Source: Pirellulales bacterium (GTDB lineage: Bacteria > Planctomycetota > Planctomycetia > Pirellulales > JAEUIK01). Taken from it: a stretch of 38,727 bases of DNA. Location: assembly GCA_019694435.1 (NCBI GenBank), contig JAIBBZ010000043.1, forward strand, positions 1 to 38,727, read 5' to 3'. Below the pieces are notes generated by a model that had not been told where the DNA came from, searched no databases, and saw only the letters and a list, made by a program, of their open reading frames with translations. The stretch's first letter is position 1. The number at the start of each line of letters is the position of its first letter. The translations under genes and the position numbers were made by a program. Positions 32,478-38,727 of the stretch are shown here, one piece after another.

Positions 32478-35400
32478 ATGAAAGTGATGTCAGGGCGCTG
32501 GGGGCGCCTGTGTCTGGCGATCGGCTGCGCACTGTTGGCCACTATTGGTCCAGCAGTACACGCCGCCGATCTGTTTCGCCCGGACAACCTCGTGGCCTGG
32601 TGCATTGTTCCGTTCGACTCCGCGCGTCGCACTCCCGAGCAGCGCGGTGCGATGCTCGAACGGCTTGGCATTTTTCAATTGGCCTACGATTGGCGCGACG
32701 AGCACGTGCCGTTGTTCGACGAAGAAGTGGCGGCCATGCAGCGGCACGGCGTACGCATCATGGCCTGGTGGATGGCCGGCCCCGATTTGAATGAAGTCAA
32801 CCGTAAGATTCTTGACGTCGTTCGCCGCCATGGCCTGCGGATGCAATTCTGGGTGATCATGGGCGATCCGCCCGCGGACGTCGATCGCGTGCAGGCGTGT
32901 GCCGACGCGATTCGGCCTCTCGCCCTCGAGGCTGCGAAACTCGAATGCCAGATCGGCTTGTACAACCATGGCGGGTGGTTTGGCGAACCAGAGAACCAGC
33001 TCGCCATCCTCGAGCGGCTGCAACTGCCCAACGTCGGCATCGTCTACAACCTTCACCATGCACACGGCCACCTCGAACGTTTTGCCGAAATCTTGGCACG
33101 CATCAAGCCGCATTTGCTGGCACTGAACCTCAACGGGATGATGCCGCACGGCGACGAACAGGGGCAGAAGATCCTGCCGATCGGCGCGGGCACGCTCGAC
33201 CTGGAACTGCTGCGCACGATCGACGCGAGCGGCTATCGAGGCCCGATCGGCATCTTGAACCACACCGACCTGGACGCCGAAGCGCGGCTGGCCGACAACC
33301 TGGACGGGCTGGCCTGGCTGGTCAAGCGCTTGCGCGGCAACGCCGACGCCTCGCGGCCGAAGTTTCGCACCTATGCAGACGCGCCTGCCCATCAGGACGC
33401 GTCAACCACCATGCCGCTCAATGCGGCCGAACAGACGCAGGTCGACGCGTTGGTACATGCGGCGCAGCGGAGCGGAAACGCCCTGCGCGGAGCCACAGTG
33501 TTCGCATCGCCCAAGTTCGCCTGCCTGTCGTGTCATCGCGTGGGTGATACGGGCGGCGCGATTGGGCCCGAGCTGTCGCGCGTGGGCGCGAGCTTGCGGG
33601 CCGAAGAGATCGTCGAGGCGTTGCTCTGGCCCAAACGACACGTCAAGCCCGAATTTCTTGCGTGGACGCTGGTCTCCGACGAGGGCATTACCCATCAAGG
33701 CTATGTCGAGCGTGAGGACGCGCAACAGCTCGTGCTGTTTGAAACGGCAACCGGACAGCGCCTCACCTTTGCGGCGGAATCGATCGTCGAGCGGCAACCC
33801 CTGGGGTCGCTGATGCCGGAAAACCTCTGCGCTGCCATGACCAGTGTGCAGCAGCGCGATCTCGTACGATTTCTGCTCGACCAGGGCCACGAACGCGGTG
33901 TTGCGAGTGCCGTGGCAGTGGCTCACGCCCATCAGCCGACGGCGTTTGATTGCGATCGGTCGCCGCTTGATCCCGGTGCGCACGAATTCGCACAACACCC
34001 GGTGAATCGCGACCGGCTCTACGATTACTACGCCAAGGAGGCCGACTTCTTTCGCGACCATGCGCCCAGCGCGATGCTCCTGCCCGAGTATCCAGGACTC
34101 GATGGTGGTGTGTTGGGACATTGGGGAAATCAGAACGAAGATACGTGGCGCGACGATCGCTGGAACGCGATGGACAACGGCAGCTTGATCAGCGGCGTGT
34201 TTCACGGACCGCAAGGGCCCGTTGCGCGAGCGATTTGCGTACAGCTCGATAATCAACGGGCCATATGCTTCGATACCGACAAGTTGGAGTACGTTGCCGC
34301 GTGGCGCGGCGGATTCGTGAAATTCTCGTCCGTGCGTCACGGTTTCCTCGACGGATTGCGCGCCGACGGGGTCGAGCTGGCGATTCCCACGGAGCCGCGG
34401 CCCGCGGGCCAGGGGCGCTATCTCGGCCTGTACCGCCACGGGGCTCGTGTCGTGTTTGCTTACGAGATTGACGGAGTGCGGATGCTGGATGAGCCCTTGG
34501 CGACGTCCGAAGCGGTCCAAAGAGTCGTCGCCCCGGCGGCCGCGCATCCGGCGCGCGAACTCGTCCACGGTGGCGCCGTGCAATGGCCGCAAGTGTTTGA
34601 AACGCAAGGCACGCTGGGCGCTCAGAGCCCCTACGCGATCGATCGCATTACGTTGCCGAGCCAGACGCCTTGGAACTCGTTGTTTTTCTTCGGCGGGCAC
34701 GATTTTCTGCCCGACGGCAGTGCGCTGCTCTGTACGATGCAGGGCGAGGTCTGGCATGTCTCGGGGTTGGACGCGAACCTGGGCCACGTGCGCTGGAAGC
34801 GCTTTGCCGCGGGCCTGCATCACGCGCTCGGGCTCGTTGTCGCCGACGGTGGCGTCTACGTGCTCGGCCGCGATCAGATCACGCGGTTGCACGACTTGAA
34901 CGGCGATGACGAGGCCGACTACTACGAATGCTTCTGCCGTAGCTACGACACCTCGCCGGCTGGTCACGATTTTGTCTGCGGGCTCGAACGTGACGCGGCG
35001 GGCAATTTCTACACCGCCTCGGGGAAGCAAGGGGTGATGAGGATTTCGCCCGATGGAAGCAAACTCCAGATCCTGGCAACGGGCCTCCGCAACCCGGATG
35101 GGCTGGCCTTGCTCCCCGATGGCTCACTGACCGTTCCGGCGTCGGAGGGCGAATGGACCGTGACTTCCTATATCGGGCTCGTGGGAGCACCTGGTACTTC
35201 GAACCTGGCGGCGGGCCTGAATACGAAGAATCTCGTTCCGCACTTCGGCTTGGGTGGCTTGCGCGATGGCCGCGTCGATTGGCCCTTGGTTTACCTGCCG
35301 CGCGGGATCGACAACTCGGCTGGCGGGCAGACGTACATCGACAGCCAACGCTGGGGGCCTTTGGCCGACAACCTCGTGCATTACTCCTATGGCGCTGGCA

Positions 35401-36446
35401 GCTACTTCCTGGTACTTCGAGACGAAGTTGCCGGCGTGTCGCAGGGGGCCGTGACGCCGCTCCCCGGGGATTTTGCCGCAGGACCTCATCGGGGACGATT
35501 TCATCCGCACGACGGCCAATTGTATGTGTGTGGCATGGGAGGCTGGGGGACCTACACGATCGCCGACGGCTCGTTTGAGCGCGTTCGTTACACGGGCGAC
35601 GCGGTCCAGTTGCCCGTGGCGTTTCGGGTACACCAAAACGGGGTGCGCGTCACGTTTTCTTCGCCCCTTGAGGAGGACCGCGCCGGTCGTGCCGAGCTGC
35701 AATTTACCCAGGCTTGGAACTATCGCTTCAGCGCCGCTTATGGCTCGGCCGAGTATGCGCCCTCGCATCCAGGCGCGGTCGGTCACGATCGCTGGCCCGT
35801 CACCGCGGCGCATGTTCTGGCCGACGGCCGAAGCGTGTTCTTCGAGATTCCTGATCTGCAGCCGGTGAATCAGCTTCACTTGCGGATGCAGGTCGACGCG
35901 GGGCGCCCTATCGATCTATTTGCCACGGTGCACGTGCTCGACGTGCCCTTCACCTCGTATCCGGGGTACGAGGCCCTGGAAAAGCCCGCGCCCCCGCATC
36001 CGCAACAAATCGACTTGGCCCTGCTCGACCGGCCGCCGGTGCCCAACCCCTGGCGCGACTCGATCGACGGGGCCCGCGAGTTGCGGATCGAAGCGGGCAA
36101 GAATCTCAACTATGCGACCCGTGTGTTGAACGCCAAAGCCGGTGAGGCCCTGCGCCTGACGCTGGTGAATCCCGACGTGGTTCCACACAACTGGGTCTTG
36201 GTGCAACCGGGCGCATTCCAGCGCGTTGGCAACCTCGTTAATCGCCTGGTCGGTAATCCCGAGGCAGCAAACCGGCAGTACGTTCCCGATTCGGAGGACA
36301 TCCTGGCCTACACCGACGTCGTTCCGGCAGGTACGGAATTCTCGATCTACTTTCATGCGCCCAAACAACCCGGCCGTTACCCGTTTCTCTGCTCCTTCCC
36401 AGGGCACTGGATGGTGATGAATGGGCAGTTGGTCGTCGAGGAATAG
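32478..36446 (+). CDS. Exported TIM-barrel / cytochrome c / beta-propeller / azurin fusion protein
   Basis: A 1322-residue protein from ATG 32478 (GGAG 11 bases upstream; ATG 32487 is an alternative), with a signal peptide ending VHAAD near residue 32. Order of domains: a xylose-isomerase-like TIM barrel (about 35-290); a cytochrome c-type segment with the haem motif CLSCH (Cys349, Cys352, His353) and the HVKPEF region of planctomycete haem proteins; a connecting domain (about 450-690); a beta-propeller of the sorbosone/glucose dehydrogenase type (about 700-1010, GLRNPDGLALLPDGSL); a beta region; and an azurin-like cupredoxin (about 1210-1322) with copper ligands His1237, Cys1305, His1310 and Met1314 in the C-x4-H-x3-M spacing of azurin. 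It probably oxidises a sugar-like substrate in the periplasm and passes electrons through haem and copper. Which domain is catalytic is inference. Confidence 0.85.
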   Translation: MKVMSGRWGRLCLAIGCALLATIGPAVHAADLFRPDNLVAWCIVPFDSARRTPEQRGAMLERLGIFQLAYDWRDEHVPLFDEEVAAMQRHGVRIMAWWMAGPDLNEVNRKILDVVRRHGLRMQFWVIMGDPPADVDRVQACADAIRPLALEAAKLECQIGLYNHGGWFGEPENQLAILERLQLPNVGIVYNLHHAHGHLERFAEILARIKPHLLALNLNGMMPHGDEQGQKILPIGAGTLDLELLRTIDASGYRGPIGILNHTDLDAEARLADNLDGLAWLVKRLRGNADASRPKFRTYADAPAHQDASTTMPLNAAEQTQVDALVHAAQRSGNALRGATVFASPKFACLSCHRVGDTGGAIGPELSRVGASLRAEEIVEALLWPKRHVKPEFLAWTLVSDEGITHQGYVEREDAQQLVLFETATGQRLTFAAESIVERQPLGSLMPENLCAAMTSVQQRDLVRFLLDQGHERGVASAVAVAHAHQPTAFDCDRSPLDPGAHEFAQHPVNRDRLYDYYAKEADFFRDHAPSAMLLPEYPGLDGGVLGHWGNQNEDTWRDDRWNAMDNGSLISGVFHGPQGPVARAICVQLDNQRAICFDTDKLEYVAAWRGGFVKFSSVRHGFLDGLRADGVELAIPTEPRPAGQGRYLGLYRHGARVVFAYEIDGVRMLDEPLATSEAVQRVVAPAAAHPARELVHGGAVQWPQVFETQGTLGAQSPYAIDRITLPSQTPWNSLFFFGGHDFLPDGSALLCTMQGEVWHVSGLDANLGHVRWKRFAAGLHHALGLVVADGGVYVLGRDQITRLHDLNGDDEADYYECFCRSYDTSPAGHDFVCGLERDAAGNFYTASGKQGVMRISPDGSKLQILATGLRNPDGLALLPDGSLTVPASEGEWTVTSYIGLVGAPGTSNLAAGLNTKNLVPHFGLGGLRDGRVDWPLVYLPRGIDNSAGGQTYIDSQRWGPLADNLVHYSYGAGSYFLVLRDEVAGVSQGAVTPLPGDFAAGPHRGRFHPHDGQLYVCGMGGWGTYTIADGSFERVRYTGDAVQLPVAFRVHQNGVRVTFSSPLEEDRAGRAELQFTQAWNYRFSAAYGSAEYAPSHPGAVGHDRWPVTAAHVLADGRSVFFEIPDLQPVNQLHLRMQVDAGRPIDLFATVHVLDVPFTSYPGYEALEKPAPPHPQQIDLALLDRPPVPNPWRDSIDGARELRIEAGKNLNYATRVLNAKAGEALRLTLVNPDVVPHNWVLVQPGAFQRVGNLVNRLVGNPEAANRQYVPDSEDILAYTDVVPAGTEFSIYFHAPKQPGRYPFLCSFPGHWMVMNGQLVVEE

Positions 36447-36547
36447 GCCGCCTTTCGAGCAGCATGTGCTCCAGCTCAGCAGAGCCCTCCAACGTCAGTC
36501 TTGCTGTTCAAGGCCTGGGCAGCTGAATTCATCGCATTCATAAAGGT

Positions 36548-38464
36548 ATGCCAGCCATGCGCAGTTCCATCGGTTGGATCGTGATGGTGGTCTCGGGACT
36601 GCTGGCTGCTTCGACGCCGGTGGTGGCGGACGAGCCGCTCACGGTCGTCATGCTCGGCGACTCGATCACCAAGGGGGCTCGTCCCGGCGTCGCCGAGAAC
36701 GAAACGTTTGCCGCGGTGCTGCAATCGCGAGTGGCCGTGGCCGACCGCCAGATTGTGGTGATCAACCAGGGCGTCGGCGGTGAGACGACGGCCGGGGCGC
36801 TCGCGCGGTTCGATGCCCAGATCGTACCGCAGCAGCCACAGATCGTGGCGATCATGTATGGCACGAACGATTGCTATGTCGATCCCGGTCGAACCGAGAG
36901 CCGTCTGTCGCGCGAGGAGTTTCGACGCAACCTCGATGAACTCGTCGAGCGGGTACGGGCCCTGGGGGCTGAGCCGCTGTTGATGACCGAGCCATGCTAT
37001 GCCAAGCAATCGCCGGCCAACGGTCTGGGCGAACACGGCAACGTGCGGCTGAGCAAGTACATGGATGTATGTCGTGAAGTGGCTGCGCGGCGTGACGTGG
37101 TTCTCATCGATCATTTTGCCGGTTGGACCGCGGCCCTCGCAGCCGGCGAGGCCCTCGAGGAATGGACCACCGATGGCTACCACCCCAACCCACGCGGACA
37201 TCGCGATCTGGCCGATCGGCTGCAACGCCCGCTCGAACTTGCCCTGGCCGAACGGGTCGGCGGACCGGTGAATTTTCGCGTCGAGCTCGAAGAAGTGCTG
37301 TCCCACGACGACGGCAAATACCTCTGGTATCACCCGCGCGCTACTGTTTATCCAAGCGCAGCGGGCGATCGCGTCGTGCCCGAGCCGCTGATCACGCTGC
37401 AGCGTCACCTGCACGTCAGCGATCACTACGATGGATTGGCGACGATGCACCGCCAGGCTCAGGGTGGTTGGACCGAACCGCGGCCGGAGCCGGCGCTCGC
37501 CTGGCGGAAAAACGCCGCGGGCGAGACGGTGGCCGTGTGCGACGTCACCCCGGGCTACCATGCTCCGACCGGCAAGGTGATCGCGCTGGGCGCGAAGATT
37601 CTTTACGACGAGGCCGGCAATCAGCTCACGGCCAAGCCGCGCTCGAATGAATTTGCCTATGCCGTGTATTCGCCCGACGCGCACGGAGGACACTGGTCGG
37701 AGTGGCGTATCGTCGAGCTGCCTGAGACCGAAGCAGGCTATCATCTCGTCACGCCCGGTTGTGCGCAATGGCTCGTCGAACCCGACGGCTCGCTGCTGGT
37801 GCCGCTGTATCACAAGGGCGCAAGCGGCGAGGCGTATTCGGCGACGGTCGTGCATTGCACTTTCGACGGCACGACGCTGGCGCTCGCCGAACGTGGGACC
37901 ACGCTTGAGCTGGGCGAGGTGCGCGGACTGTGTGAGCCGTCGCTGGCTCGCTACCGAGGCCGGTACTACCTGACCCTGCGCAACGATCTGCGCGGCTATG
38001 TGACCGCCAGCGACGATGGCCTGCACTATGCGTCGATCCGGCCGTGGACATTTGACGACGGCGGCGAGTTGGGAAGTTACAACACGCAGCAGCACTGGCT
38101 CGCGCATTCCGGCGGGCTGTTTCTCGTCTATACGCGGCGCGGCGCGAACAACGATCACATCATCCGGAACCGCGCCCCGCTGTTCATGGCCCCGATCGAA
38201 CCGGAAACACTGCAAGTCGTGCGTGCGAGTGAGCAGATCGTAATTCCCGAGCGCGGCGGCGAGCTGGGGAATTTCGGCGCCACGGCGATTTCGCCCGCCG
38301 AATCGTGGGTGACTGTCGGCGAAGGCGTCTGGAGCGACGACGCCCGCAAACGCGGCGCCAAAGGCACGGTGTTCATCGCCAGAGTCCAATGGTTGAGCCC
38401 GAATCGCCTCCGCGGCGGCTCCGGGCCCGCGGCATTTGTCGACGCAGTGCCTGGTGGCGAGTAA
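36548..38464 (+). CDS. Exported SGNH hydrolase fused to sialidase-like beta-propeller
   Basis: A 638-residue protein; ATG 36548 or ATG 36557 (the latter has AAAGG at 10 bases) both keep the signal peptide (about 8-27). The N-terminal SGNH domain (30-225) is complete: VMLGDSITKG (Ser39), GVGGETT, GTND (Asn107) and DGYHPN (Asp209, His212). The second half (about 235-630) has repeated Trp/Asp-rich blades of the exo-sialidase/glycosidase propeller type (CEPSLARYRGRYYLTLRND, YVTASDDGLHYAS). The combination points to an esterase acting on a glycan that the propeller binds or cleaves. It follows the fusion oxidoreductase by 101 bases and may be cotranscribed with it. Confidence 0.75.
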   Translation: MPAMRSSIGWIVMVVSGLLAASTPVVADEPLTVVMLGDSITKGARPGVAENETFAAVLQSRVAVADRQIVVINQGVGGETTAGALARFDAQIVPQQPQIVAIMYGTNDCYVDPGRTESRLSREEFRRNLDELVERVRALGAEPLLMTEPCYAKQSPANGLGEHGNVRLSKYMDVCREVAARRDVVLIDHFAGWTAALAAGEALEEWTTDGYHPNPRGHRDLADRLQRPLELALAERVGGPVNFRVELEEVLSHDDGKYLWYHPRATVYPSAAGDRVVPEPLITLQRHLHVSDHYDGLATMHRQAQGGWTEPRPEPALAWRKNAAGETVAVCDVTPGYHAPTGKVIALGAKILYDEAGNQLTAKPRSNEFAYAVYSPDAHGGHWSEWRIVELPETEAGYHLVTPGCAQWLVEPDGSLLVPLYHKGASGEAYSATVVHCTFDGTTLALAERGTTLELGEVRGLCEPSLARYRGRYYLTLRNDLRGYVTASDDGLHYASIRPWTFDDGGELGSYNTQQHWLAHSGGLFLVYTRRGANNDHIIRNRAPLFMAPIEPETLQVVRASEQIVIPERGGELGNFGATAISPAESWVTVGEGVWSDDARKRGAKGTVFIARVQWLSPNRLRGGSGPAAFVDAVPGGE

Positions 38465-38727
38465 CGACTTGCACCAACTTGTCGGCGAACACCTTCGGCA
38501 AGACTGACGTGCCTCCGCTGCATACGAACCCTCGCCCAACGAGATGCAGGTGCCAACTGCGACTGGCACGAATAGGGCGGAATCACCGCCGGACCGGCAG
38601 ACAGCCCAATTCAATCGGGCCAAAAGATGGCGCCGTGCGGTTCGTATCGGCCCGCAGGACGCCGCGTCGCGCGGCCATCAGATCGCGACGGACACCTGAT
38701 TTCGAGTACACCCCAGAGGATTCGAAC
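38465..38727. other. Window end, no gene seen
   Basis: No supported frame occurs. A 7-bp stem (CTTGTCG at 38478-38484 with CGGCAAG at 38496-38502, one G-T pair) lies just after the SGNH gene but lacks a T-run. Confidence 0.35.

Noticed and set aside
33402..35030. A 542-codon minus-strand frame opposite the fusion gene, and a similar one at 29307-31169
   Set aside because: Neither has recognisable motifs, and both overlap well-supported plus-strand genes.
36476..38623. A 715-codon open frame on the minus strand opposite the SGNH-sialidase-like gene
   Set aside because: The plus-strand frame has a signal peptide and complete catalytic motifs; the opposite frame is rich in Arg, His and Gln and shows no domain. 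Long antisense frames are expected in G+C-rich coding DNA.
38707..38727. A tRNA-like T-arm (GGATTCGAAC on plus, GTTCGAATCC on minus) at the window edge
   Set aside because: Only the T-loop and part of an arm fit; the acceptor strand that would follow (GGGGTGT) implies an unusual A-T first pair, no CCA is encoded, and the rest lies outside the window. It needs the neighbouring sequence.

Overview
The window looks like a chromosomal segment of a planctomycete, probably a Pirellulales-type member. It is G+C-rich by eye and carries several families typical of that group: a Tat-exported DUF1501 protein, a CxxCH haem protein fused to a beta-propeller and an azurin-like domain, a PEP-CTERM protein, SGNH hydrolases, kinesin-light-chain-type TPR proteins, and large GT-C/TPR membrane proteins. 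Many genes lack a clear Shine-Dalgarno, so several start codons are uncertain. I see no phage, insertion sequence, CRISPR array or rRNA.

Layout. 1-2457: the end of a cyanophycin-synthetase-like ligase, a Tat-exported cupin-like protein (minus strand) and a family 2 glycosyltransferase. 2454-5884 (minus): a radical SAM enzyme translationally coupled to a polytopic membrane protein, with a good sigma70-like promoter at 6038-6066. 6157-16183 (minus): a run of genes for exported proteins: a small membrane-anchored protein, an M48 metalloprotease with a BamE-like tail, a small YbjN-like protein, an 1833-residue TPR-CHAT protease and a ceramidase-like hydrolase. 16434-20043 (plus): a TMTC-like GT-C/TPR protein with a strong terminator, then DUF1501. 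20134-21810 (minus): a SulP anion transporter. 21811-22694: a long non-coding gap with an elaborate inverted repeat and tandem repeats. 22695-26260 (plus): an OmpR-type regulator followed by two histidine kinases that share a 951-bp tract differing at only three synonymous positions. 26512-31187 (plus): a TMTC-like membrane protein, an SGNH hydrolase and an SGNH-leucine-rich-repeat fusion in a tight operon. 31193-32044 (minus): a PEP-CTERM surface protein. 32478-38464 (plus): a 1322-residue TIM-barrel/cytochrome c/beta-propeller/azurin fusion and an SGNH-sialidase-like fusion.

How they may work together. Most products are predicted to be exported or membrane-embedded, so the region mainly concerns the cell envelope: glycan transfer (GT2, three GT-C-like proteins), carbohydrate ester chemistry (three SGNH proteins), extracytoplasmic proteolysis (M48 and CHAT) and periplasmic electron transfer (cytochrome c/azurin fusion). 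The best candidates for something undescribed are the exported M48/YbjN-like/TPR-CHAT operon, the twin kinases with a homogenised catalytic core, and the structured gap at 22022-22137.
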